Shown here one piece after another: positions 43,257 to 52,342 of a stretch of DNA of 63,055 bases (position 1 is the first letter of the stretch; each line of letters opens with the position of its first letter). The position numbers and the translations under genes are program-made. This DNA is from SZUA-365 sp034002405 (GTDB taxonomy: Bacteria > Bacteroidota > Ignavibacteria > SZUA-365): contig JAVFAS010000011.1 in NCBI GenBank assembly GCA_034002405.1, positions 1 to 63,055 of the forward strand. The letters run 5' to 3'. The notes under the pieces were generated by a model. The model did not search any database, was not told the DNA's origin, and was given only the letters and a program-made list of their open reading frames with translations.

Positions 43257-46031
43257 ATGAAACCCCTGCAGGAACGCCTCTCGCCCCGCGCCATCCGTGC
43301 GCTGTACGTGCTGCTTGCCGGTGCCGTGTTCGCGCTGACGATGTACAACGGCCTGCATGTCATGCTCTGGCGCGTGCCCAGCAACGACCAGTGCCAATGG
43401 ATGCAGCACTGGAGCGATTCGACGCGTCCACATCTCGATGCCATCGCCCCGGGCTCCTCTGCCGCGACCGCCGGACTCCTGCCGGGCGACATTCTGCTCG
43501 CGGTGGACGGGACGCCGGTCACGATGGCGGCGCAGGCCCAGCGGTTGCTGGCGGATGTGCGTCCCGGCGCGCGCGTACCCCTGCGGATCGAACGCGACCA
43601 TCGTCCGCGGGAGATCGCATGGGGACCCGGTGCGGAGGAAACGCGCCCGCCGTTTGTTCTCACCGACCGCATCTTCGAAACCCTGGTCATCACCAACATC
43701 GTACCGGGCGGCGTCACCGACCGCGCGGGCATTCGTGACGGTGACATCCTTCTGCGCATCGACGGCGTCAGCATCAATACCCGGTACGGCGCGTCGTACT
43801 TGATTAATATCCATCCCGCGGGCAGCACGGCGACATTTCTCGTCGACCGCGACGGGGAACGGATGGAATTCGATGTCCGCCTGCTGAAGACCTTCAACCT
43901 CCCGTATTTCTCCGGTTTCCTGCTCGGACTCGGTTTCCTCGTGGTGGGTGTCTTCGTCGTGCTGGTACGTCCCGATGGCAGCATCCAGCGCAAATTCGCG
44001 CGGTATGGAATGTACACCATGTTGATGTTCGGGATGATGAACATCAACATTGGCGGACCGTACGACCCCGCCTGGAAATCCTACACGTTTTTCGGCATCG
44101 GACTGCTGACCCGCTGTCTCGCACCGCCGGCGCTTCTCGCGTTTTTCCTGCACTTTCCGGCCGTGCGTTCACTGCCTCGTCGGCGACTGGTGATGGTGCT
44201 GCTCTACATCGCCGCCATCGTTCCGGCGCTGCTGCTCGCGGTGAATGCGTTCCGCGTGGACTGGTTTTTCGTCCCGGTCTGGATGGTCCTCACCGCGTAT
44301 TATTTCCCCTTCGCCTTTTTCCTTGCCGGACTCGCGCTGTTCGCGCACAGCTATTTCCGATACATCGCTCCGGAACAGCGTCGTCCACTTCGCCCGATCC
44401 TCCATTCGGCGATCATCGGCATCGCGACCTTCACCTATATCGTGGTGCTCAACCTGACCCATCCGCTCGTCCTGTATCTCGACCCGATCCTCATGGTCCC
44501 GGCGCTGCTGATCGTGGGCATCCCTCCCGCCTTCGCCTACGCGATCATCCGACACCGGCTGATGGACATGACCCCGGTCGTCCGCCGCAGCCTGATTTAC
44601 GGCATCGTCACCGCGGCGCTGGCGGCGATCTACCTCGGGGTGGTGTTCGGACTCGGCAGTTTGCTCGGACACGTGCTCGGCCAGGCCGACAACACCCTGC
44701 TCATCCTCGTCGCCGTGATCGCGATCGCGCTGCTCTTCGACCCGCTCAAGCAACGCGTGCAACAAGCCGTCGACCGGATCTTCTATCAGGAACGCATCAA
44801 CTACCAGAAGGCGCTGCGCGAATTCAGCAGCGAGTTGCCGCGGCTGATGAATCTCGCGCAGATCCTCGATACGGTGGTCGATCGTATCGCGGCGATCATG
44901 CGGGTGGAGAACGTGTCGGTGACGCTTTGTGACGAACGCGAGGGCTGTCACGCCGTCGCCCGCGGGGTGGACGCGGAACTCTGCACCTTCGACCACCGTC
45001 GTGGCGGCGTGATCGGCCTGCTCGAGTCGACACGCGTGCCGCAGCGATTCGAGTTGATCGACGAGAATACCCTGCTCGTCGACGCGGAGGACCGGGAGAA
45101 GGTGAAGCAGTCGGGCATGGTGCTGATGGTCCCCATGTTCCTGCAAGACCGTCTGATCGGCTCGATCAATGTCGGTCCGAAGCGCAGCGGTCGGGTGTAT
45201 TCGGAGGAAGACATCGATCTGCTGGCGACCGTGGCGGGACAGGCCGCCATCGCCATCGAGAATGCACGCCTGCATCGCTCGGAGATCGAAAAGGAAAAAA
45301 TCACCGAACAGCTCAAGATCGCGCAGCGCATCCAGCAGGGACTGCTTCCGAAGAACAATCCCTCCGTCGCCCGCCTCGACATTGCCGGGACCAGCATTCC
45401 GGCGCAAACCGTCGGAGGGGATTATTACGACTACATCGAACTGCCGGACAATCGCCTGCTCGTCGCCGTGGGTGATGTCTCCGGAAAGGGGATGCCGGCG
45501 GCGCTGTATATGTCGAAAGTCCAGGGCATGATCCGCTTCGCGGCCCAGATTTCCGGGCATCCCAAGGACATGCTCATCCGCGTCAATCGCCTGATCTGCG
45601 AGGGCATGGAGCGGAATTCCTTCATCACCATCATCCTCGCGTTGTTTGATTTCAACGCGGACACGGTGACCATCTGTCGAGCGGGACACACCCCGCCGCT
45701 CGTCGCACTCAATGGAACATTATCCTTTCTCGGCTCGGAAGGCATGGGTCTCGGACTCGAGAATGGTCCGGTGTTCGAGGACTCTCTCGAGGAACGGGAA
45801 TTCGCCCTCGTCCCGGACGGGTTGATCGTGTTGTACTCCGACGGACTTACCGAGGCGATGGACACGCAGCGCAACGAATTCGGCGAGGAGCGGGTGCTCG
45901 AGCTGGCCCGGCATGCCACACGACTCTCCGCCGCCGACCTGCAGCGCCGGCTCATCGACGCGGCGCAGCACCATCGTGGCGCGGCGGAACAGAACGACGA
46001 CATCACGCTGGTTGTCATCCGGGTGCGGTAG
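43257..46031 (+). CDS. PDZ-7TM-GAF-PP2C membrane phosphatase
   Basis: A 924-residue membrane protein. After one N-terminal helix come two PDZ-like domains (about 59-115 with SAATAGLLPGDILLAVDG, and about 130-205 with GVTDRAGIRDGDILLRIDG). Several helices follow (about 215-500), then a GAF domain (about 530-680). The SpoIIE phosphatase domain (about 700-922) keeps all motifs: VGGDYYDYIEL, GDVSGKGMPAA, LYSDGLTEAMD and QNDDITLVVIRV. The plan suggests a sensor of periplasmic peptides or misfolded proteins that controls a partner-switching pathway. ATG 43257 fits the membrane start. No partner gene lies nearby. Confidence 0.88.
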   Translation: MKPLQERLSPRAIRALYVLLAGAVFALTMYNGLHVMLWRVPSNDQCQWMQHWSDSTRPHLDAIAPGSSAATAGLLPGDILLAVDGTPVTMAAQAQRLLADVRPGARVPLRIERDHRPREIAWGPGAEETRPPFVLTDRIFETLVITNIVPGGVTDRAGIRDGDILLRIDGVSINTRYGASYLINIHPAGSTATFLVDRDGERMEFDVRLLKTFNLPYFSGFLLGLGFLVVGVFVVLVRPDGSIQRKFARYGMYTMLMFGMMNINIGGPYDPAWKSYTFFGIGLLTRCLAPPALLAFFLHFPAVRSLPRRRLVMVLLYIAAIVPALLLAVNAFRVDWFFVPVWMVLTAYYFPFAFFLAGLALFAHSYFRYIAPEQRRPLRPILHSAIIGIATFTYIVVLNLTHPLVLYLDPILMVPALLIVGIPPAFAYAIIRHRLMDMTPVVRRSLIYGIVTAALAAIYLGVVFGLGSLLGHVLGQADNTLLILVAVIAIALLFDPLKQRVQQAVDRIFYQERINYQKALREFSSELPRLMNLAQILDTVVDRIAAIMRVENVSVTLCDEREGCHAVARGVDAELCTFDHRRGGVIGLLESTRVPQRFELIDENTLLVDAEDREKVKQSGMVLMVPMFLQDRLIGSINVGPKRSGRVYSEEDIDLLATVAGQAAIAIENARLHRSEIEKEKITEQLKIAQRIQQGLLPKNNPSVARLDIAGTSIPAQTVGGDYYDYIELPDNRLLVAVGDVSGKGMPAALYMSKVQGMIRFAAQISGHPKDMLIRVNRLICEGMERNSFITIILALFDFNADTVTICRAGHTPPLVALNGTLSFLGSEGMGLGLENGPVFEDSLEEREFALVPDGLIVLYSDGLTEAMDTQRNEFGEERVLELARHATRLSAADLQRRLIDAAQHHRGAAEQNDDITLVVIRVR

Positions 46032-46102
46032 AAGCGGGGTTTGCGGGGCTTCCGGGAATTCGTGACCTTTGTGGCATGCATTCTCGTACAACGGATACCA
46101 TC

Positions 46103-47893
46103 ATGACCCTGCGTTTCTTCTTTATTCCGACCCTCCTCGTCCTTTTCTCCATCCTCATCCTGCCGGCCTGTGAGAAGGATACGCGCAATCCCGCCGATCG
46201 CGATTTCGAGCAGCTCGCCGGCCGCTTCCTCGAGCAGTATCTCGCGATGCACCCCGAGCACGCCACGCAGTTGGGGGACCACCGGCATGACGCGCGCCTG
46301 GATGACTACACGCGCGCCGGGATCGAGACCGACGCCGCGTTCTGCCGCGCGTATCTCGACACGCTGCGAACAATCCGGGTCGAGACCCTGTCACCGCAGC
46401 ACATGATCGACTACGAGATCATGCGGCATCAGCTCGAGGCCACGCTCTTCGGCCTCGAGGAACTGCGTGAGTGGGAATGGAATCCGCTGGTCTACAACCC
46501 GGGCAATGCGATCTACGCGTTGATCGCACGGGACTACGCGCCGCTCGCCGAGCGTATGCGCGCCGCGTCGGCGCGCCTGCGTGCCATCCCCGCCATGCTC
46601 GCCGCCGCACGGACGAATCTGACCACGCCGCCGTCCATTCATACCGAGACGGCGATTCTGCAGAACGCGGGCACGATCGCCCTGTTGAATGAGACCCTGG
46701 AGTCCTTTATCGAGAAATGCGACCGGGCCTTGCAGCAGGAGGTTCGTGCGGCGCGGGACTCGGCCGTGGCGGCGCTCGAGGCGCATGGAGCCTGGCTAAA
46801 GACGGAGCTGCTGCCGCGCTCGTCGGGTGAATTCCGCCTGGGAGACGACCGGTATGCGAGGAAATTCGCCCTGCGTCTCGACACCGACATGGCGCCGCGG
46901 GAACTCCTCGCACGGGCCGAGGAAGACATGCGGGTCACGACAGCCGCGATGCGCGATGTGGCGGCGGAACTGCATCCGCGGTTGTTTCCCGGTACGGCAC
47001 TGCCCGCGGACACCGCCCAGCTCATTCGCATGGTGCTCGCACGGCTCGCGGACGACCGTCCCTCCGACAGCACGATTGTCGATCGCGTCCGTGGCGATCT
47101 CGACGAGGTGCGCCGCTTCGTGGCCGAGAAGCAGCTCGTGACCCTCCCGACCGAGCCCATCGAGATCATCGTCATGCCGGAATTCCAACGCGGGGTCGCC
47201 GTCGCCTACTGCGACGCTCCCGGTGCACTTGAAAAGAACGGGAAGACATTCTACGCAATCGCTCCGACGCCGGACGACTGGACCGCGGAACGCCGCACGT
47301 CCTTTTACCGTGAATACAACCACTTCATGCTGAAGAATCTCACCGTGCACGAGGCCATCCCCGGTCACTACCTGCAGCTGACGGCGGGCAATCGCGCGGC
47401 GGCACCGACGCTGCTCCGCGCGGTGTTCCATAGTGGCGTCTTCGCCGAGGGCTGGGCGACGTATTGCGAGACCATGATGGCCGACGCGGGATATGGTGGC
47501 GCGGAGGTGCGCATGCAGGTCTTGAAGATGCGTCTGCGCCTGCTGATCAATGCGATTATCGACCAGCGAATTCACGCAATGGGCATGACCGAAGGCGAGG
47601 CCATGGCGTTGATGATGGAGCGCGGCTTCCAGGAAGAAGGCGAGGCCGCGGGGAAATGGCGCCGTGCCTGTCTGACCTCGACCCAACTGAGTACGTATTT
47701 CTACGGAAACATCAAGATCAACGAGCTCCGTCGTCGCGCCGAACAACGCGCCGGTTCGGCCTTCGTGCTCCGCGCCTTCCATGACGAGCTGCTTTCGCAC
47801 GGCACGATTTCACCCACATTCCATCCCATGCTGATGAAGCTTCCCGCCGAGCAGGGCGGCACCGACACCCCGGACGCCGTCGCCGCGCGATGA
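46103..47893 (+). CDS. DUF885 family lipoprotein, putative metallopeptidase
   Basis: A 596-residue lipoprotein (lipobox LPAC at about residue 22). The DUF885 domain spans the rest. The characteristic HEAIPGHYLQL has the HExxxGH-like metal site and is followed by EGWATYCETMM, which provides a glutamate. Members are putative zinc metallopeptidases or dipeptidases with little biochemistry. The ATG at 46103 gives a proper signal sequence; the frame extends to 46076. The stop overlaps the next gene by four bases (ATGA), so it is coupled to the AmgK-like kinase. Confidence 0.85.
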   Translation: MTLRFFFIPTLLVLFSILILPACEKDTRNPADRDFEQLAGRFLEQYLAMHPEHATQLGDHRHDARLDDYTRAGIETDAAFCRAYLDTLRTIRVETLSPQHMIDYEIMRHQLEATLFGLEELREWEWNPLVYNPGNAIYALIARDYAPLAERMRAASARLRAIPAMLAAARTNLTTPPSIHTETAILQNAGTIALLNETLESFIEKCDRALQQEVRAARDSAVAALEAHGAWLKTELLPRSSGEFRLGDDRYARKFALRLDTDMAPRELLARAEEDMRVTTAAMRDVAAELHPRLFPGTALPADTAQLIRMVLARLADDRPSDSTIVDRVRGDLDEVRRFVAEKQLVTLPTEPIEIIVMPEFQRGVAVAYCDAPGALEKNGKTFYAIAPTPDDWTAERRTSFYREYNHFMLKNLTVHEAIPGHYLQLTAGNRAAAPTLLRAVFHSGVFAEGWATYCETMMADAGYGGAEVRMQVLKMRLRLLINAIIDQRIHAMGMTEGEAMALMMERGFQEEGEAAGKWRRACLTSTQLSTYFYGNIKINELRRRAEQRAGSAFVLRAFHDELLSHGTISPTFHPMLMKLPAEQGGTDTPDAVAAR

Positions 47894-48966
47894 ACCCCGT
47901 TGCCGATGTCCCGGTCGCCGAACTCGCGGCCATGCATGTCGCATGGTGTGGCGAGGAGGTACGGGAAGTCCGCCCGCTGAAGGGAGACGCCTCCGACCGG
48001 CGGATCTTCCGCCTCCATTCCGACCGGCGGACAAGTATCGGAGTGCTGGGCCCGAATATCCCGGAAAACCGCGCCTTCACCGGCTTCGCCCGGGCCTTTC
48101 GCGCGGCGGGACTCGCCGTGCCGGAGATCCTCGCCATCAACGACCACCACTCGGCCTACCTCGAGGAGGATCTCGGTGATATGACGCTCGCCGCATGGGG
48201 GGAATCCCGTGGCGAGGGCAACCGCCCGGCATTGCTGGCAATGTACGAACGGGTGCTGGCGGAGCTGCCGCGTTTCCAGATCGACGCGGCGGACGCGGTG
48301 GACTACGGGCTCTGCTATCAGTGGGCGGAATTCGGCGCCGAGGCCATGGCCTTCGACATCGCCTCGTTCCGCACCCATTTCCTCGAACGGCTGACGAGGG
48401 CCGACTGGCCACGGGACGTGTATGCCCGAGACACGCAGGCCTTGATCGACATTCTGCTGCGCGCCGACCGGCGGTCTTTTCTGTACCGGGACTTCCAGTC
48501 GCGCAACATCATGATCCGCGAGGGCGGGCCGTGGTTCATCGACTTTCAATCCGGTCGCCGCGGAGCCCTGCATTACGATGTCGCGGCACTGCTCTACGAT
48601 TCGCGAAGTTCGTTCGACGAGACCGAACGCATGCGGCTTGTTGACCGCTACTGTGACCGGGTGGACGAACGCCGGCATGTCGATCGCGACGAATTCCTGT
48701 ATTATTTCCACGGCTTCGCGATCCTGCGTCTGCTGCAGGCGCTCGGTGCGTTCGGGAATCTCGGGCTCAACAAGGGCAAGCCGCGCTATCTCACGCTGAT
48801 TCCCTCACGGCTCACCGCGCTGGACGGACTCCTGCGCCACGCGGAGATCATGCGGGCGCTCCCCGCGCTCCGATCGATGCTGCGGGCACTGACGGACGAT
48901 CCGGACGCCCTCGCGATTCCCACCCTCTCCGGCGCGGACCGCACGCCGTCGGATGACATCACCTGA
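47890..48966 (+). CDS. Aminoglycoside-phosphotransferase-fold sugar kinase, AmgK-like
   Basis: A 358-residue cytoplasmic kinase of the APH fold. The catalytic loop is FLYRDFQSRNIMI, and the metal-binding loop is WFIDFQSGRRGALHYDVAALLYD. This loop pair and the neighbours fit AmgK, which phosphorylates the anomeric position of N-acetylmuramate or N-acetylglucosamine for cell-wall recycling. A MurU-like nucleotidyltransferase, the next enzyme of that pathway, is two genes downstream. Start ATG overlaps the DUF885 stop. The sugar specificity is inferred from context. Confidence 0.8.
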   Translation: MNPVADVPVAELAAMHVAWCGEEVREVRPLKGDASDRRIFRLHSDRRTSIGVLGPNIPENRAFTGFARAFRAAGLAVPEILAINDHHSAYLEEDLGDMTLAAWGESRGEGNRPALLAMYERVLAELPRFQIDAADAVDYGLCYQWAEFGAEAMAFDIASFRTHFLERLTRADWPRDVYARDTQALIDILLRADRRSFLYRDFQSRNIMIREGGPWFIDFQSGRRGALHYDVAALLYDSRSSFDETERMRLVDRYCDRVDERRHVDRDEFLYYFHGFAILRLLQALGAFGNLGLNKGKPRYLTLIPSRLTALDGLLRHAEIMRALPALRSMLRALTDDPDALAIPTLSGADRTPSDDIT

Positions 48967-48992
48967 ATTCCCCTCACCGATACACAAACGCC

Positions 48993-49388
48993 ATGTTGCA
49001 TATAGATCTGTATTCCTTCGGCTACCATCGCTCCGGTATTCCCGCCGATCCGAGCGGAAATCGCGGCGGCTTCGTTTTCGACTGCCGCATTCTTCCCAAT
49101 CCCGGTCGCGAGCAGCGCTATGCGGGACTGAGCGGACTCGATGCCGCCGTCGGGGACTTCCTCGCGGGGCGCCCCGAGACCACGGAATTCCTCACGCATG
49201 TGCTCGCGTTGATCGAGGCGGCCGCGCGCAACTACACCGCCCGCGGCTTCACGCATCTCATGGTCAATTTCGGCTGTACCGGCGGACAGCATCGCTCGGT
49301 CTACATCGCCGAATGTGTCGCGGCCACGCTCCGTCCGCGGGGCTATCACGTGACGCTGACCCACACCGAGCGGGAACGGTGGCAGTGA
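48993..49388 (+). CDS. Stand-alone RapZ C-terminal domain protein
   Basis: A 131-residue protein equal to the C-terminal domain of RapZ. Landmarks are FVFDCRILPNPGR, LSGLDAAVGDFL and NFGCTGGQHRSVYIAECVA. In E. coli this domain binds glucosamine 6-phosphate and small RNAs and adjusts GlmS. The N-terminal kinase-like domain of full RapZ is missing here. Its position between the AmgK-like and MurU-like genes suggests a sensor of amino sugars in cell-wall recycling. In some Bacteroidetes a kinase and this domain are fused, which supports a joint role. Confidence 0.85.
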   Translation: MLHIDLYSFGYHRSGIPADPSGNRGGFVFDCRILPNPGREQRYAGLSGLDAAVGDFLAGRPETTEFLTHVLALIEAAARNYTARGFTHLMVNFGCTGGQHRSVYIAECVAATLRPRGYHVTLTHTERERWQ

Positions 49389-49455
49389 GCGGCCCGATTC
49401 CTGCCGGCACGGCACCCAGCCATCGGGCGAGGCGGGACCCGCGACGGGGTGCGCG

Positions 49456-50181
49456 GTGAAGGGCATGATTCTCGCCGCGGGCTTCGGTTCGCGACTCGCA
49501 CCGCTGACCGACCGATGTCCGAAGGCGCTGGTGCCGGTCGCGGGACGGCCGATGATCGCGCATGTGGTGGAGGCGCTGTGTCGCGCGGGTTGTGACGAAC
49601 TCGTGGTCAACGCGCATCATTTCGCGGAACAGATAGAAGAGTATTTTATCCGAAATGATGCCGGTGTTCCCGTCCACGTCCTGCGCGAGACCGACATCCT
49701 CGGTACCGGAGGTGGAGTGCTGAACGCCGCCCCCTTGCTGGAGCATGAAGAGCACGTGCTCCTCCATAACGCCGACATCGCCACCGAGTCCGATCTGCGC
49801 CTGTTGGTCGCCGCGCATCGGAAGGCCGTGCATGAGGACGGCGCCGGCGGTCAGACCACGACACTCGCCACGTTGCTCGTCAATCGCCGCGCCACGAACC
49901 GCGCCCTGCTGTTCGACGCCGGGCTGCGCTTCATCGGGAAGGAGGCGTGGCGGGCCGATGGTCTGGTCGCGTCACCGGAGGCGCTCCGCCTGGGCTTCTG
50001 TGGTGTGCACGTGATCAGCGGGGCCCTGTTCCGCATCGGGTTCCCCCCCGGATTCAGCGACATTTTCGACATCTACCGCGCCGGCTTGGTGCAGGGTCAC
50101 ACTCTCCACGGGCATGTCACCGATGCCTACTGGACCGATCTGGGTTCGGTCGCGCGCATTCGGCGGCATGAAGCGCGGTAA
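49456..50181 (+). CDS. Sugar-1-phosphate nucleotidyltransferase, MurU-like
   Basis: A 241-residue nucleotidyltransferase. The N-terminal signature is GMILAAGFGSRLAPLTDRCPKALVPVAGRPM; later LGTGGGVLNA, HNADIA with the metal-binding Asp, and WTDLGSVARI at the C-terminus. Members transfer a nucleotide to a sugar 1-phosphate. Beside an AmgK-like kinase the likely product is UDP-MurNAc or a related nucleotide sugar, letting the cell bypass de novo synthesis. The GTG start lies 67 bases after the RapZ-like gene. Specificity is not provable from the sequence. Confidence 0.82.
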   Translation: MKGMILAAGFGSRLAPLTDRCPKALVPVAGRPMIAHVVEALCRAGCDELVVNAHHFAEQIEEYFIRNDAGVPVHVLRETDILGTGGGVLNAAPLLEHEEHVLLHNADIATESDLRLLVAAHRKAVHEDGAGGQTTTLATLLVNRRATNRALLFDAGLRFIGKEAWRADGLVASPEALRLGFCGVHVISGALFRIGFPPGFSDIFDIYRAGLVQGHTLHGHVTDAYWTDLGSVARIRRHEAR

Positions 50182-50253
50182 GCACAAGAGCGGATGCGCA
50201 TACGCCGCGCGCCCGTTGCCGGTCTTCACGCTCACATTCTCGATTCCCCCAGG

Positions 50254-52233
50254 ATGCCAGATATGCTGAGATTCATTCTTGTCCTCGCGCTGATCACACC
50301 CGCGGCATTACCGGCCCAGGATGTATTGTCTCTCGGCGGACTCGATGCGGCGGGATATCCGGAGATCAGGATGGCGCTGCGGCTCGTGCGTGGAGGGCAG
50401 GTTGTGTATCCGTTGGATGCCGGCCGCATCATCACGAAAGAAAACGGCCGACTCATCCCGAATACCGTCACCTGCGCCGCACCGCTTCGCGAGCGGCCGT
50501 CCGTTGCCATCGGTTTCGAACGGAGTCTCGATGCGAATTTTCCGAAGGCAATGACCGCCGCACGGGCTTTTCTCGAACGGGTGGAATTCACCAACGACGG
50601 AGCGGAGGCCTCGTTGTGGTCCTTCGCGACCACGGTGGATGCCGAGGTCGCGATGACGCGTGACAGCCTGCGCCTGCGCCGCGCACTGGACGCGCTCTCC
50701 GCCGCCGCGTGGCCGTTCAACGGTACCGCGCTGTACGAGAGCATGCATCGCGCGATCGAGGATGTCAACGCCATGGGTACGGGCGGCCGAAAGGCGATCG
50801 TCTTTTTCACCGACGGCTACAATAACACCGCGCTGTACGGAAGAAGTTGGGACGACGTGCGCGGTCGCGCGGCCGTCGATGGCATCCGCATCTATGTCGT
50901 GCTTGTGAAGAACCGTGACGAGGGCGAACAGGCCATGCGCACGCTCGCCGAAGCCAGCGGGGGCTTCATGGTGGACGGGAGCGATCCAAACGCCGTCGAT
51001 TCGGTGTATGCGGCGCTTGTCGCGCCCGATCCGGCGCGGCAGTGGTGCGAGGTGCGCTTCCGTTCCCCGCTGTGCGCGAACGGGACGCTGCGACGCGTGG
51101 ATGTGGGCTATCTGCGTTCTCCCGCCGACACCCTCTGGGCCGAGGTTGGGTATCAGGCACCGTGGAATCCGGCCGACTTGCAACCGCTTTCCGTCTGGTG
51201 TTCTCCTCCCGCCCCGTTGCCTGGCGACACCGTACCGCGTGTAGCCATCGGAGTGCGGCTCGACGCGGGATGGCAGCCGCCGGGGTTCTCCATCGCGCTG
51301 CCGCTCGGCGGGATGCGTGTCACAGCGGAGGAAGCGGGCGCGTGGCCGCTGTCCATGCGCATCGCCGGGGACTCTTGCATTCTCGACGTCACACCGCCGG
51401 GGAGCGGTCTGACGGACGGGTACCACACGCTCGCGCGTCTCGTGCTCGAAGGCATACCGCCGCGTGAAGCCTGGCAGCCGGTACTGCTCGCCGATGCGTC
51501 CGGATGCCTGCGACTCGAACACGTGACGCGTCCCGCATCCGCCGCGGTGGCGCTCGACACCACGCGCACCGGGAGGCGCGAGACGGCGGCACTTGAATTG
51601 CGGATGCATCCATCCGATATTCCCGAAGGCGCGCAACGACTCGACCTCGAGATCGCGGTGGACACCGCGCTCGCGCGTTTCGATGCCGACGAGCCATGGC
51701 GCGGCACGGCATTTCCTGACGGATGGACGGTTCGTGCTTCCAGACCGCGTGTCGACGGTGCATCGGAGCTGCTTGAGCTCACGCTGGCCGGTCCCGCGCG
51801 GGACGAGTCGTTCGACGCCGGCGCGTTGCGCATCACGGTCGGGAGCGATCCGGCATACCTCATTCCAGTTACCATCCGTTCGGCACGGGTGAACCTGCAC
51901 GCCGCCGCCGTGATGGAGCCGGGACTCCTGGTCATCCGGGATTCCTGCCGCAACAACCTTGTTGCCCTCGCGGGACTCTCTCCCGCCCAACCGTGGCCAC
52001 AGCCGGCACGCGACATTCTGCACCTTCGACTCACTTCCCCGGATCCGCGGCACCTTTCATTGCGCATCCTCGACGCGCTGGGCCGTGAGGCAATGCACCT
52101 TCCCGCGCGTCCCATTGTTGCCGGCACGACCGATATTCAGATCGACGTTTCCGGATTGCAGCCCGGCCGTTACACCATGCACTACATCACCGCGCAGGGC
52201 GGCACCACCCGGTCTTTCCTCATCCTTCGCTGA
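50254..52233 (+). CDS. T9SS-exported protein with von Willebrand A-like domain
   Basis: A 659-residue secreted protein. A signal peptide (MLRFILVLALITPAALPAQ) is followed at about 75-260 by a vWA-like fold (GTALYESMHRAIEDV, AIVFFTDGYNN, GIRIYVVLV). The metal site is only partly kept: the Thr of 'NGTAL' and the Asp of 'FTDG' are present, but the first loop reads GFERSLDAN instead of DxSxS. The centre is a beta-rich region of unknown fold. The C-terminus is a T9SS sorting domain (WPQPARDILHLRL ... LQPGRYTMHYI ... LILR). ATG 50263 is an alternative start. Confidence 0.8.
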   Translation: MPDMLRFILVLALITPAALPAQDVLSLGGLDAAGYPEIRMALRLVRGGQVVYPLDAGRIITKENGRLIPNTVTCAAPLRERPSVAIGFERSLDANFPKAMTAARAFLERVEFTNDGAEASLWSFATTVDAEVAMTRDSLRLRRALDALSAAAWPFNGTALYESMHRAIEDVNAMGTGGRKAIVFFTDGYNNTALYGRSWDDVRGRAAVDGIRIYVVLVKNRDEGEQAMRTLAEASGGFMVDGSDPNAVDSVYAALVAPDPARQWCEVRFRSPLCANGTLRRVDVGYLRSPADTLWAEVGYQAPWNPADLQPLSVWCSPPAPLPGDTVPRVAIGVRLDAGWQPPGFSIALPLGGMRVTAEEAGAWPLSMRIAGDSCILDVTPPGSGLTDGYHTLARLVLEGIPPREAWQPVLLADASGCLRLEHVTRPASAAVALDTTRTGRRETAALELRMHPSDIPEGAQRLDLEIAVDTALARFDADEPWRGTAFPDGWTVRASRPRVDGASELLELTLAGPARDESFDAGALRITVGSDPAYLIPVTIRSARVNLHAAAVMEPGLLVIRDSCRNNLVALAGLSPAQPWPQPARDILHLRLTSPDPRHLSLRILDALGREAMHLPARPIVAGTTDIQIDVSGLQPGRYTMHYITAQGGTTRSFLILR

Positions 52234-52342
52234 ACGATCGGATTCCATCCCGCCCCTTCGGATCTCTCGCTTCTCGTCCTTTCTTCGTATCTTCAAAGTT
52301 CCCGCCATCGGGTACATGTACTACCAAGAGCACACCTTCGCA

